Source: Microbacterium sp.
GTDB lineage: Bacteria > Actinomycetota > Actinomycetes > Actinomycetales > Microbacteriaceae
Direction of reading: 5' to 3'
Assembly (NCBI RefSeq): GCF_031180975.1
Contig: NZ_JAPSLI010000002.1
Location: 1-64,000 of the forward strand
DNA length: 64,000 bases
Shown here: one piece after another, positions 34,388 to 42,473 of the stretch
Numbering within the stretch: position 1 is the stretch's first letter
Layout: each line of letters opens with the position of its first letter
Position numbers and translations under genes: made by a program
Notes under the pieces: model-generated
Seen by the model: only the letters and a program-made list of their open reading frames with translations
Told to the model about the DNA's origin: nothing
Database searches by the model: none

Positions 34388-34410
34388 GCTTCCAGGCTAC
34401 CGTTGTCGGC
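34388..34410. promoter_or_regulatory. interlocked divergent leaderless promoters of DUF3515 gene and thiL
   Basis: Only 23 bases separate the two start codons. The minus-strand -10 TAGCCT occupies 34399-34394, six bases before its ATG; the plus-strand -10 TACCGT occupies 34398-34403, seven bases before its ATG. The two boxes share bases 34398-34399, so polymerase can use only one at a time. Confidence 0.6.
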
Positions 34411-35418
34411 ATGGCATCCGACCCACACGACGACCCGCGCATCGGCGACATTTCGGAGGGAACGGTGCTGCGCGAGATCCTGGCCCGCACGGCACCCGCC
34501 TCGCATGCATTGATCGGACCCGGTGACGACGCCGCCCTCGTCGCGGCGCCGTCCGGAACGGTGGTGGCCACCGCCGACACGCTGGTGCACGGGCCCGACT
34601 TCCGCCTGGCCTGGTCCAGCGGATACGACCTGGGCTGGAAGGCCGCCGCCGTCAACCTGGCCGACGTCGCCGCCATGGGCGCGACGCCGACAGCTCTGCT
34701 CGTCTCCCTCGCGGTCCCTCGCGACACGCGGCTGTCGTTCGTCGCGGCCATGGCGGACGGCTTCCGCGAGGCGTGCGCGGCTCTCGCGCCGGGCTGTGCC
34801 GTCGTCGGCGGTGACCTGACCGTCTCCGACCTGCTCATGATCGCGGTCACCGCGCTCGGCGACCTCGGCGGGCGGCCGGCGGTCACGCGGGCCGGCGCAC
34901 GACCGGGTGACGTGGTGGCGCTGGCGGGGGAGCTCGGCGCGGCGGCCGCCGGCTTGCAGGTGCTGTTCCGTCGCTTCCGCGACGGTGACACGCCGGTGCC
35001 GGTCGACAGGACCGTGCTGGATGCCGACCAGCGCCGCGCCCTGGACACGCAGCTGCGTCCCGCTCCGCCGATCGGACTCGGGCCGGTCGCCGCCGCGGCG
35101 GGCGCCAGCGCGCTGATGGACGTCTCGGACGGCCTGGCACTGGACGCCTCGCGCCTCGCGGAGGCATCCGGCGTGACGATCGACCTGGACGGCGCTGTGC
35201 TCGACGCGCTCGCGTTCGGCGGGGACCGAGCGCGCGCTCTCGCCGGGGGAGAGGATCACGGACTGCTCGCTGCGTTCCCCTCAGACGCGCTCCCGCCGGG
35301 GTTCCGGCGGATCGGCGCGGTGCGGGAGCGCGGTGCCGAGAGCCTGCTGGTCGACGGCGCCCCGGTCGCCCACGCCGGATGGGACCCGTACCGGGACTGG
35401 GACGGCGTCGCGTCCTGA
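34411..35418 (+). CDS. thiL: thiamine-monophosphate kinase
   Basis: A 335-residue PurM-fold ATP enzyme that phosphorylates thiamine monophosphate to thiamine pyrophosphate. Signatures are LIGPGDDAALVAAPSG near residue 30 (metal-binding Asp pair), TLVHGPDFRLAW, DLGWKAAAVNLADVAAMGA, and GGDLTVSD, plus the C-terminal GLALDASRLAEASG and GGEDHGLLAAFP. The ATG at 34411 follows TACCGT by seven bases with no SD. An in-frame upstream ATG at 34348 would overlap the divergent gene and is unlikely. It ends 49 bases before the convergent rsmD. Confidence 0.95.
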   Translation: MASDPHDDPRIGDISEGTVLREILARTAPASHALIGPGDDAALVAAPSGTVVATADTLVHGPDFRLAWSSGYDLGWKAAAVNLADVAAMGATPTALLVSLAVPRDTRLSFVAAMADGFREACAALAPGCAVVGGDLTVSDLLMIAVTALGDLGGRPAVTRAGARPGDVVALAGELGAAAAGLQVLFRRFRDGDTPVPVDRTVLDADQRRALDTQLRPAPPIGLGPVAAAAGASALMDVSDGLALDASRLAEASGVTIDLDGAVLDALAFGGDRARALAGGEDHGLLAAFPSDALPPGFRRIGAVRERGAESLLVDGAPVAHAGWDPYRDWDGVAS

Positions 35419-35467
35419 GCCCGGAATCCGCCGGCGCGGCGGGAGCGGGTCGGCACCGAGGATCGGG

Positions 35468-36046
35468 TCAGCGAGCGGGTTCCGCCCACCACACCGCGGT
35501 GTCGCCGTAGACCTTCTCGCGGAGCAGTTCGAGCCCGGCCGCGGTCAGGTCGGGGGCCGTGGAGCGCCGCGCACGCTCGACGACGACCACGGCGTCGGGA
35601 GAGAGCAGTGGAGCGAGCGCGGTCAGGTCCGCCGTCATCGCCGCGTCGGTCAGGTCGTAGGGCGGATCGGTGAACACCAGATCGTACGGTCCGGCGGCAC
35701 GCGCCAGAAACGCCTGCACCGTGCTCTGATGGACCTTCGCCGGCGACCGACCCGGCTGCGCACCTCCCAGTGCCTTCGCCACCAGAGCGGCGTTGCGCTC
35801 CACGATCTGCACCGCGGGCCGCGCGCGCTCGACCAGATCCACGGCGGCCGCGCCGCGGCTCCACGCCTCGAGGCCGAGCGCACCGCTGCCGGCGTAGAGA
35901 TCGAGCACGCGCGCGCCGTCGATCGCGTCCATCGACTCCAGTGCGCCGAACAGAGACTCGCGCACGCGATCGCTGGTCGGACGGGTGCCGGAACCAGGGA
36001 CGTCCAAGCGGGCACCTCGGGCGGCGCCGGCGATGATCCTCGTCAC
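35468..36046 (-). CDS. rsmD: 16S rRNA (guanine(966)-N(2))-methyltransferase
   Basis: A 192-residue SAM-dependent methyltransferase for G966 of 16S rRNA. RIIAGAARGARLDVPGSGTR and PTSDRVRESLFGALE are the RsmD start, ARVLDLYAGSGALGLEAWSRG is the SAM-binding loop, and LVFTDPPYDL carries the catalytic DPPY. I chose the GTG at 36044-36046, since TATCGT (36058-36053) and six bases precede it and the family starts there; an in-frame ATG at 36091 adds 15 non-conserved residues and would reach into the recG promoter. Confidence 0.93.
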   Translation of the reverse strand: MTRIIAGAARGARLDVPGSGTRPTSDRVRESLFGALESMDAIDGARVLDLYAGSGALGLEAWSRGAAAVDLVERARPAVQIVERNAALVAKALGGAQPGRSPAKVHQSTVQAFLARAAGPYDLVFTDPPYDLTDAAMTADLTALAPLLSPDAVVVVERARRSTAPDLTAAGLELLREKVYGDTAVWWAEPAR

Positions 36047-36102
36047 CCGTTCACGATACGACACCGACGCGCGACGTCCGACGGCATCCATAGACTCGGA
36101 GC
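36047..36102. promoter_or_regulatory. divergent leaderless promoters of rsmD and recG
   Basis: In a 56-base gap the minus strand has TATCGT (36058-36053) six bases before the rsmD GTG, and the plus strand has TAGACT (36091-36096) six bases before the recG ATG. Neither start has an SD sequence. Confidence 0.6.
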
Positions 36103-38274
36103 ATGCCCTTCGAGCTCGACACGCGCCTGAGCGAGGCGCTCGGCACGGGGAGCGCGCGCACCCTCGAGCGCGCGTTCGGGATGAAGACCGTCGGCGACCT
36201 GCTCGCGCACTACCCGCGCCGGTACGCCGACCCGGGTGAGCTCACGCCCATCCGCGATCTCCCGGTCGGCGAGACGGTCACGATCGTCGCGGAGGTGCTG
36301 TCGTCGACCGTGCGCACCATGCGGAACAGGCCGGGCGCGATGCTCGAGGTCATCATCGGCGACGGCGTGGGGCGCATGTCGCTGACCTTCTTCGCCAAAG
36401 GGACCCGCCAGGCCGAGTGGCGGCAGAACGAGCTGGCGGTCGGACGCCGCGGTGTGTTCTCCGGCAAAGTGGGGAAGTTCAACGAGGTCACGCAGTTCGC
36501 GCACCCGCAGTACGAGCTGTTCGACGACGAGGACGCGGCACGCCGCAGCGCCGACGCCAGGGCGAACATCCCGATCCCGATCTACCCGGCCACGTCGGCG
36601 ATGCAGAGCTGGCAGATCGCCAAGCTGACCTCGCACGTGCTCGACGACCTCGGCACGGTGCCCGACCCGCTGCCCGAGTCGCTGCGGGTCTCCGAAGGGC
36701 TGCTCACGGCCAGGGACGCGCTCAACGGCATCCATCGTCCCCGCCACCGCAACGACATCGACCCCGCGGTGCGCACCCTCCGGGCGCACGAGGCGCTCAC
36801 CCTGCAGGCGGCGCTGCTGCAGCAGCGCGAGCAGGTGCGCGCCCTCACCGCCACACCGCGCCCGGCATCCGCGGGTGGGCTGCTGGAGCGCTTCGACGCC
36901 ACGCTGCCGTTCACGCTCACGCCCGATCAGCGCGAGGTGGGCCACGACATCGCCGCGGATCTCGCCGGCGACCGGCCGATGAACCGGCTGGTGCAGGGCG
37001 AGGTCGGCTCAGGCAAGACGCTCGTCGCGCTGCGCGCGATGCTGCAGGTGGCCGAGAGCGGGGGGCAGGCGGCGCTGATCGCCCCGACCGAGGTGCTCGC
37101 GGGTCAGCATCTGCGCTCGATCGCGAAGATGCTCGGACCCGACCTGTCCGCGCGGCTCATGCCGACGCTGCTCACAGGGCAGATGCCCGCCGCCGACCGG
37201 CGCAAGGCGGCCCTGCGCGTGGCATCGGGGCAGGCGCTGATCGTGATCGGCACCCATGCTCTGCTGGCGGAGAAGACCACGTTCGCCGACCTCGCCCTGG
37301 TGGTCGTCGACGAGCAGCACCGGTTCGGCGTCGAGCAGCGCGAGGCGCTCCGGGCCAAGGGCACCAGTCCGCACGCGCTGGTGCTCACTGCGACGCCCAT
37401 CCCGCGCACCGTCGCGATGACGGTGTTCGGTGACCTCGACACCTCGGTGATCCGGTCGATGCCGGCGGGGCGGGCCGGCATCCAGTCGCACGTCGTGCCG
37501 CTCGCCGACCGCCCTCAGCTGTTCGTGCGGGCGTGGCAGCGGGCCGCCGAGGAGATCGCCGAGGGGCGGCAGGTGTTCGCGGTGTGCGCTGCCATCGACA
37601 CCACCAAGGACTCCGTCGAGGCCGGCGACGAGCCCCCGCCCGACACGGCCGGCACCGGCCCCCGCTGGGGGGTCGTGCAGCTCGACGAGCTGCTCGCCAC
37701 ACATCCGGATCTGTCCGCGGTGCGCCGCGCGGTGCTGCACGGCAAGATGCCCGCCGAGCAGAAGGATGCCGTGATGCAGGCGTTCGCGCGGGGCGAGATC
37801 GACCTGCTCATCGCGACCACCGTGATCGAGGTGGGTGTCGACGTGCCCAACGCGTCCACCATGGTGATCCTGGACGCCGACCGGTTCGGTGTCTCCCAGC
37901 TGCATCAGCTGCGCGGGCGGGTCGGCCGCGGCGAGCACGCCGGTCTCTGCCTGCTCGTCACCGAGGCCGAAGCGGGCACGCTCGCGCGTGAGCGCGTCGA
38001 GGCGGTTGCGGCGACGCTGGACGGCTTCGAACTCGCGGAGGTCGACCTCAGCCTGCGCGGCGAGGGTGACGTGCTGGGCGCCGCGCAGTCCGGCGTGAAG
38101 TCGTCGCTGCGGCTGTTGCGGGTCGTCAAGGACGCGGGACTCATCTCCCGGGCGCGGGAGCTCGCCGCCGGCATCCTGTCCGAGGATCCGACGCTGGAGC
38201 GGCATGCCGGGCTGCGTGCGGCCATCGAGCGGCGCGTCACCGACGCCGACCGCGCGGCCCTCGCAAAGAACTGA
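36103..38274 (+). CDS. recG: ATP-dependent DNA helicase RecG
   Basis: A 723-residue branch-migration helicase acting on stalled forks. The N-terminal wedge domain with OB fold covers about 1-220 ([18 protein letters not shown]). The helicase core begins with [18 protein letters not shown], Walker A is GEVGSGKT near residue 305, motif II is [15 protein letters not shown], motif III is TATPIPRT, and the RecG-specific C-terminal block is [18 protein letters not shown]. Length fits actinobacterial RecG (700-740). The ATG has TAGACT six bases upstream and is probably leaderless. Seventy-four bases separate it from coaD. Confidence 0.97.
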   Translation: MPFELDTRLSEALGTGSARTLERAFGMKTVGDLLAHYPRRYADPGELTPIRDLPVGETVTIVAEVLSSTVRTMRNRPGAMLEVIIGDGVGRMSLTFFAKGTRQAEWRQNELAVGRRGVFSGKVGKFNEVTQFAHPQYELFDDEDAARRSADARANIPIPIYPATSAMQSWQIAKLTSHVLDDLGTVPDPLPESLRVSEGLLTARDALNGIHRPRHRNDIDPAVRTLRAHEALTLQAALLQQREQVRALTATPRPASAGGLLERFDATLPFTLTPDQREVGHDIAADLAGDRPMNRLVQGEVGSGKTLVALRAMLQVAESGGQAALIAPTEVLAGQHLRSIAKMLGPDLSARLMPTLLTGQMPAADRRKAALRVASGQALIVIGTHALLAEKTTFADLALVVVDEQHRFGVEQREALRAKGTSPHALVLTATPIPRTVAMTVFGDLDTSVIRSMPAGRAGIQSHVVPLADRPQLFVRAWQRAAEEIAEGRQVFAVCAAIDTTKDSVEAGDEPPPDTAGTGPRWGVVQLDELLATHPDLSAVRRAVLHGKMPAEQKDAVMQAFARGEIDLLIATTVIEVGVDVPNASTMVILDADRFGVSQLHQLRGRVGRGEHAGLCLLVTEAEAGTLARERVEAVAATLDGFELAEVDLSLRGEGDVLGAAQSGVKSSLRLLRVVKDAGLISRARELAAGILSEDPTLERHAGLRAAIERRVTDADRAALAKN

Positions 38275-38304
38275 CCCGTTCAGGGGTGACACGCACGGGT
38301 GTCA

Positions 38305-38352
38305 TAGGCTGGCAGCATGTCACGTCCTCAGCGACAGAAGGAGTCGATGTGA
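38305..38352 (+). CDS. leaderless mini-ORF overlapping the coaD start
   Basis: A -10 box TAGGCT (38305-38310) lies six bases before ATG 38317, which opens an 11-codon frame [11 protein letters not shown] ending in TGA at 38350-38352. That stop overlaps the GTG of coaD (38349-38351). The SD AGAAGGAG for coaD lies inside the mini-ORF. Translation of the mini-ORF could therefore control access to coaD. It may be chance, though the leaderless geometry is exact. Confidence 0.45.
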
Positions 38353-38846
38353 ACAGCCGGATCGCCGTCGTCCCTGGCTCCTTCGACCCGCCCACCCTCG
38401 GCCACCTCGACGTGATCCGCCGAGCGGCGCGCCTCTATGACGAACTGCACGTGCTCGTCGTGCACAATCCGGGCAAGGAGGCGATGCTGCCGATCGCGCA
38501 GCGCCTCAGCCTGCTCGAGCAGTCCATCGCCGACGCCGGCATCGGCGGTCACATCATCGTCGGGTCGTGGAGCATGGGTCTGCTCGTCGACTACGCGCGC
38601 GACGTGAACGCGGGCGTGCTGGTGAAGGGCATCCGCTCGCAGGTGGACGTCGCGTACGAATCGCCGATGGCGATCGTCAACCGGCACCTCGCCGACATCG
38701 AGACGGTGTTCCTGCTGCCCGACCCCGCGCACGCGCTGGTGTCCAGCTCGCTGGTGCGGCAGGTGGCGTCGCTCGGCGGCGACGTGTCGCCGTTCGTGCC
38801 GCCGGCGGTGGCCGCGTTCCTCGACACCGGCGCGCGAGGGCTCTGA
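38349..38846 (+). CDS. coaD: phosphopantetheine adenylyltransferase
   Basis: A 165-residue nucleotidyltransferase making dephospho-CoA from 4'-phosphopantetheine and ATP in coenzyme A synthesis. [20 protein letters not shown] carries the (T/H)xGH motif near residue 18, [15 protein letters not shown] and [20 protein letters not shown] are the substrate blocks. The GTG at 38349 has AGAAGGAG six bases before it; the family starts exactly there. A leaderless 11-codon frame ends on this start codon, so coaD may be translated by reinitiation. Confidence 0.95.
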   Translation: MNSRIAVVPGSFDPPTLGHLDVIRRAARLYDELHVLVVHNPGKEAMLPIAQRLSLLEQSIADAGIGGHIIVGSWSMGLLVDYARDVNAGVLVKGIRSQVDVAYESPMAIVNRHLADIETVFLLPDPAHALVSSSLVRQVASLGGDVSPFVPPAVAAFLDTGARGL

Positions 38847-38905
38847 ACACCCCTCCGACGGCTCTTCCGGCCCTCGGACGCTGTGCCGGCGGGTAGCATG
38901 GCGGG

Positions 38906-39466
38906 GTGAAATCCCGAGTGAACGGCCCCTTCGTCCTGCCCGTGCGCGACATCGTCCGCAAGCCGGGGGAGATGCGCGAGCACCGCTTCCAGGTCACCCT
39001 TCCCGAGAAATGGGGGGAGGGGATCGTCGTGGTCGAGGAGGGCGAGACCGTCGACCTCGACGTGCGTCTGGAGTCCGTGCACGAGGGCATCCTGGTGTCC
39101 GGGACGGCGGATTCCGACTACACCGGAGTGTGCGGACGCTGCCTCACCGACATCACCGCGCCTGTCGAAGTCGAGTTCCAGGAGCTTTTCGCGTATCCTG
39201 GTGAGGAAGAAACTGACTTCGAGGTTCAAGACGACCACGTGGATCTTGAAACTCTCGTCAGGGATGCGATCGTGTTGTCGCTTCCATTTCAGCCGGTGTG
39301 TCAGCCGGACTGCCCGGGTCTCGACCCGAACACGGGCGAGAAGCTGACCGGAAGCGCCGGAGCAGAGAGCACCGCTCCCATCGATCCTCGGTGGAGCGCG
39401 CTCCGACAGATCACAGACCAGGACGGCGAGGCAGATGGCCGCGCCGCCGAGAAAGAAGAGAGCTAG
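38906..39466 (+). CDS. YceD/DUF177-family protein
   Basis: A 186-residue protein of the DUF177 family, which is linked to 23S rRNA or ribosome maturation and nearly always precedes rpmF. Two cysteine pairs, GVCGRCLTD near residue 72 and PVCQPDCPG near residue 131, could bind zinc. The strand DLDVRLESVHEGILVSGTA and EFQELFAYPGEEE are typical. The GTG at 38906 follows TAGCAT (38894-38899) and six bases without SD, so it is probably leaderless. Its stop lies two bases before rpmF ATG, so the two are one operon. Confidence 0.88.
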   Translation: MKSRVNGPFVLPVRDIVRKPGEMREHRFQVTLPEKWGEGIVVVEEGETVDLDVRLESVHEGILVSGTADSDYTGVCGRCLTDITAPVEVEFQELFAYPGEEETDFEVQDDHVDLETLVRDAIVLSLPFQPVCQPDCPGLDPNTGEKLTGSAGAESTAPIDPRWSALRQITDQDGEADGRAAEKEES

Positions 39467-39468
39467 TA

Positions 39469-39678
39469 ATGGCTGGTAACCCCCCGAAGCGCAAGGTCTC
39501 CCGTTCGAACACGCGCAGCCGTCGCGCCCAGTGGAAGGCCGAGGCACCCACTCTGGTGAAGACCGTCGAGAACGGCAAGGTCGTCTACAGCCGCCCCCAC
39601 CAGGCGAAGGTCGTCACCGACTCGCAGGGCACCGAGCTGTTCCTCGAGTACAAGGGCCGCAAGGTCGCCGACGTCTGA
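39469..39678 (+). CDS. rpmF: 50S ribosomal protein L32
   Basis: A 69-residue basic protein beginning [20 protein letters not shown], the bL32 N-terminus without the four zinc-binding cysteines, so it is the zinc-independent (C-minus) form. GAAAGAAGAGAG precedes the ATG. It is sandwiched between the DUF177 gene and rnc with gaps of 2 and 10 bases. The C- form is usually tied to zinc limitation when a C+ copy exists elsewhere; here its fixed place in the housekeeping operon suggests that it is the main L32, which is common in actinobacteria. Confidence 0.95.
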   Translation: MAGNPPKRKVSRSNTRSRRAQWKAEAPTLVKTVENGKVVYSRPHQAKVVTDSQGTELFLEYKGRKVADV

Positions 39679-39688
39679 TCCGGCGATC

Positions 39689-40381
39689 GTGACGGAGGTC
39701 CCTGCGGGGGAGAGGCCTCTCACCGAGGAGCTCGGCGTCGACATCGACGAGCAGCTCCTCGAACGAGCTCTGACGCATCGTTCCTACGCGTACGAGCACG
39801 GCGGCATCCCGCACAACGAACGGTTGGAGTTCCTCGGCGACTCCGTGCTCGGGCTCGCGGTGACGGTGATGCTGTTCACGACGCACCCCGACCTCGACGA
39901 GGGGGAACTGGCGAAGCGGCGCGCGAGCGTCGTCTCGACCGTCGCCCTCGCCGAGGTCGCCCGCGGCATCGGGCTGGGCCGGCATCTCCGGCTCGGTCGC
40001 GGTGAAGAGCTCACCGGCGGCCGCGACAAGGACTCGATCCTCGCCGACACGATGGAGGCCGTCTTCGGTGCCGCCTTCCTGTCGGCCGGCCCGGACGCCG
40101 CCACCGAACTCGTGCTGCGGCTGACCGCACCGCTGCTGGCCGACCCGGAGCGGTACGGTGCGGCGATGGATCCCAAGACGAGCCTGCAGGAGCTCGCCGC
40201 CCGCCTGGGCTGCCCGCCGCCGATGTATTCGGTCGTGTCGGCCGGACCGGACCACGACCGGGTGTTCACCGCCACGGTCACCGTGGGCGAGCTCGCCTGC
40301 ACCGGACAGGGCAGCAGCAAGAAGACCGCCGAGATGTCGGCCGCTCTCACCGCATGGCGGCAGCTCAGCGACCGTGCCTGA
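39689..40381 (+). CDS. rnc: ribonuclease III
   Basis: A 230-residue double-strand-specific endonuclease for rRNA processing. The catalytic signature [14 protein letters not shown] lies near residue 47, with [13 protein letters not shown] before it and [19 protein letters not shown] carrying the second metal site. The C-terminal dsRNA-binding domain spans about 155-228 ([37 protein letters not shown]). The GTG at 39689 is ten bases after rpmF. Its stop overlaps the mutM start by eight bases, so mutM is probably translated by coupling. Confidence 0.96.
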   Translation: MTEVPAGERPLTEELGVDIDEQLLERALTHRSYAYEHGGIPHNERLEFLGDSVLGLAVTVMLFTTHPDLDEGELAKRRASVVSTVALAEVARGIGLGRHLRLGRGEELTGGRDKDSILADTMEAVFGAAFLSAGPDAATELVLRLTAPLLADPERYGAAMDPKTSLQELAARLGCPPPMYSVVSAGPDHDRVFTATVTVGELACTGQGSSKKTAEMSAALTAWRQLSDRA

Positions 40382-41267
40382 GCTGCCCGAGGTCGAGGTC
40401 GTCCGCTCCGGTCTCGCACCCGCCGTCGTGGGTGCCAGGATCGCCGCGGTCGACGTCTTCGACGAGCGGGCCCTGACCCGACATCCCGGCGGCGCCGTCG
40501 ACTTCGTCGGCCGGCTGGAGGGGCGGTCGATCACCGCCGCCGCGCGCCGGGGCAAGTTCCTCTGGATGCCGCTGGACGGCGACGATGAGGCGATCATCGC
40601 CCACCTCGGCATGAGCGGGCAGATGCTGCTGCGGGCGCCGGATGCCGGAGCCGAGCGCCACGAGCGGGTCCGCGTGCACATCGAGCATCCGCAGCACGGC
40701 CGGCTCGCCGTGGTGTTCTCCGACCAGCGCACGTTCGGCTCCCTCGCCGTCGACCCGCTGCTGCCCACCGCCGACGGGGCGCCCGGCGGCTTCGGCAGCG
40801 ACGTGCCGCGTGCGCCGTCGCAGGTGGCGCACATCGCCAGGGACCCGCTCGACCCCGCCTTCGACGAGCGTCGATTCACGGATGCCGTCCGCGGCCGCTC
40901 CAGCGCGATCAAGCGCATCCTGCTCGACCAGACGCTGGTCAGCGGCATCGGCAACATCTACGCCGACGAGTCGTTGTGGGCCGCACGGATCCACCCCGAG
41001 ACCCACGGCCGCGCCCTCTCCGCCCAGGCGGTGCGCCGCCTGATGGGTGAGGTGCGACTCGTGCTGCAGAAGGCCCTCGCCGAGGGTGGCACCAGCTTCG
41101 ACGCCCAGTACGTGAACGTTAACGGGCAGGCCGGGTACTTCGCGCACTCGCTCAACGCGTACGGGCGCGGCGGCCGGCCGTGCCCGCGCTGCGGCGGCCC
41201 GATCCGCCGCGAGGCGTTCATGAACCGGTCGTCGCACTACTGCCCGCGCTGCCAGCGCCGCCGCTGA
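40374..41267 (+). CDS. mutM: formamidopyrimidine-DNA glycosylase
   Basis: A 297-residue base-excision repair enzyme for 8-oxoguanine and formamidopyrimidines. It begins [13 protein letters not shown] with catalytic Pro2 and Glu3, has [10 protein letters not shown], a helix-two-turn-helix block [18 protein letters not shown], and a C-terminal zinc finger [21 protein letters not shown] with CQRR. All expected catalytic residues are present. The GTG start at 40374 overlaps the rnc stop, which fixes it, since Pro2 must follow. It ends 24 bases before the dyad-symmetric repeat shared with the trmD-map gap. Confidence 0.96.
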   Translation: MPELPEVEVVRSGLAPAVVGARIAAVDVFDERALTRHPGGAVDFVGRLEGRSITAAARRGKFLWMPLDGDDEAIIAHLGMSGQMLLRAPDAGAERHERVRVHIEHPQHGRLAVVFSDQRTFGSLAVDPLLPTADGAPGGFGSDVPRAPSQVAHIARDPLDPAFDERRFTDAVRGRSSAIKRILLDQTLVSGIGNIYADESLWAARIHPETHGRALSAQAVRRLMGEVRLVLQKALAEGGTSFDAQYVNVNGQAGYFAHSLNAYGRGGRPCPRCGGPIRREAFMNRSSHYCPRCQRRR

Positions 41268-41290
41268 CCCCGGCGTGCCGCCGGCCCGCC

Positions 41291-41372
41291 CGCCGAGTGC
41301 ACGGCATCGCGCCGAGTGCACGGCATGCCGGCGTCGGCAGACCGTGCACTCGGCGGCTTCCCGTGCGCTCGA
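41291..41372. repeat. 82-nt dyad-symmetric repeat, copy A
   Basis: CGAGTGCACGGCAT occurs twice in direct order (41295-41308 and 41313-41326) and then CCGTGCACTCG and CCGTGCGCTCG in inverted order, giving a long foldback. A second copy of the same length lies at 63352-63433, agreeing at about 67 of 82 positions. Both lie in convergent intergenic gaps, here between mutM and the GNAT gene. Confidence 0.85.
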
Positions 41373-41384
41373 CGAATCGACCGC

Positions 41385-42473
41385 TCAGTCCAGCCGCTTC
41401 TGCCAGGCCGCGGCGTAGGAGACGGGCACGAAGCCGATCGCCTCGTTGATGTCCAGCATCGGACGGTTCTCCTCGGCGTTGAACGTCAGCACCCGCGGCG
41501 ACTCCGGCGCGATCCCGCGCCAGCGCAGCAGGTTCGCGCACTTCACGATCGTCCCGATCCGGTGTCCGCGGTGCTCCTTAAGCACGAGCGTCCCGAACTG
41601 GTGGGTGACACCGGTCAGGTCGGAGCCGATCACCAGCTGGTTGTACGCCACCAGTGCCCCGGACGGGACGTGCTCCACCGCGGCGACCGACACGGTCTGC
41701 CCGCTGTCGGCGAACCGCTTGTCGCGGCGCTGCACGCGTTCGGCATCCCACTGCTCCTCGTCCACGGCGAGGTCACCGCTGGGAACGTCGGTCGCCAGCC
41801 GTGACAGCACACGCGCATAGCCGTCCTGCAGCTCGGGCGGCGTCGGCAGCGTCCACGACACGATCCGGTAGTCCGGCCCCGCCACGGCCAACGCGTCGGC
41901 GAGCCGCGCCTCGACCGGGGTCAGGTCTCCGCGCAGGTCGAACTCGCTGGTGCGCTCGACCTGCTCCAGCTGCATGCCCGCCGTCTCCAGCGCCGTGCTG
42001 AGCTCGGTTTCGTGCACCCGCCCCCACCCCGTCGCCGGGACCAGAGCGCGCCCGGTCCCACCGGGCCGGTGCAGCGTCCAGGTCTGCAGGCTTGTGCGTC
42101 CGAGCTGCCGAGCTTCGTCCTCCGCAAGTGCCAGCAGCGCCTCCTCGACGCCCTGGCCCCAGGCATCCGGCTCCACCAGCAGATCGAACTCGGCGGTCGT
42201 GGCGCCCTCCTCCTGCGGAAGCGACAGCGTCACGGTCCCGACGATCCTGCCCTGCAGGTGGGCGATGAAGCCGCTCTGCAGACGGTCGGTGGAATCCAGC
42301 CAGTCCGGCAGCAACTCCTGCGCCGGCGGCGCGAGCTCGGCGATGCCGGCATCGTGCTCGCACACGCGGCGGTTCAGCTCCGCGTACGCGAGGAAGTCCG
42401 CCGCGTCCGCCGCGTCCAGCGACGCGGGTACGGTGAGCGGGGTGATGGTGAGCTCGTCGGTGAGCGTCGTCAT
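41385..42473 (-). CDS. GNAT-family N-acetyltransferase, tandem paralogue 2
   Basis: A 362-residue protein made of two GNAT-like domains. The C-terminal one has LVLKEHRGHRIGTIVKCANL near residue 287, the acetyl-CoA loop (R/Q-x-x-G-x-G/A type), and RVLTFNAEENRPMLDINEAI GF-type ending typical of two-domain GNATs. The N-terminal domain is less conserved. It is clearly a paralogue of the preceding gene, sharing STDVP/ATDVP, ENRPML and INEAIGF blocks. ATGA overlap couples the two. Double-GNAT proteins include mycothiol synthase, but this pair lies elsewhere and its substrate is unknown. Confidence 0.85.
   Translation of the reverse strand: MTTLTDELTITPLTVPASLDAADAADFLAYAELNRRVCEHDAGIAELAPPAQELLPDWLDSTDRLQSGFIAHLQGRIVGTVTLSLPQEEGATTAEFDLLVEPDAWGQGVEEALLALAEDEARQLGRTSLQTWTLHRPGGTGRALVPATGWGRVHETELSTALETAGMQLEQVERTSEFDLRGDLTPVEARLADALAVAGPDYRIVSWTLPTPPELQDGYARVLSRLATDVPSGDLAVDEEQWDAERVQRRDKRFADSGQTVSVAAVEHVPSGALVAYNQLVIGSDLTGVTHQFGTLVLKEHRGHRIGTIVKCANLLRWRGIAPESPRVLTFNAEENRPMLDINEAIGFVPVSYAAAWQKRLD

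Noticed and set aside
41291-41372. Reading the 82-nt repeat as a CRISPR array or inverted terminal repeats of an insertion sequence
   Set aside because: Only direct and inverted halves within 82 bases, no spacers of regular size, no transposase frame or target-site duplication next to either copy.
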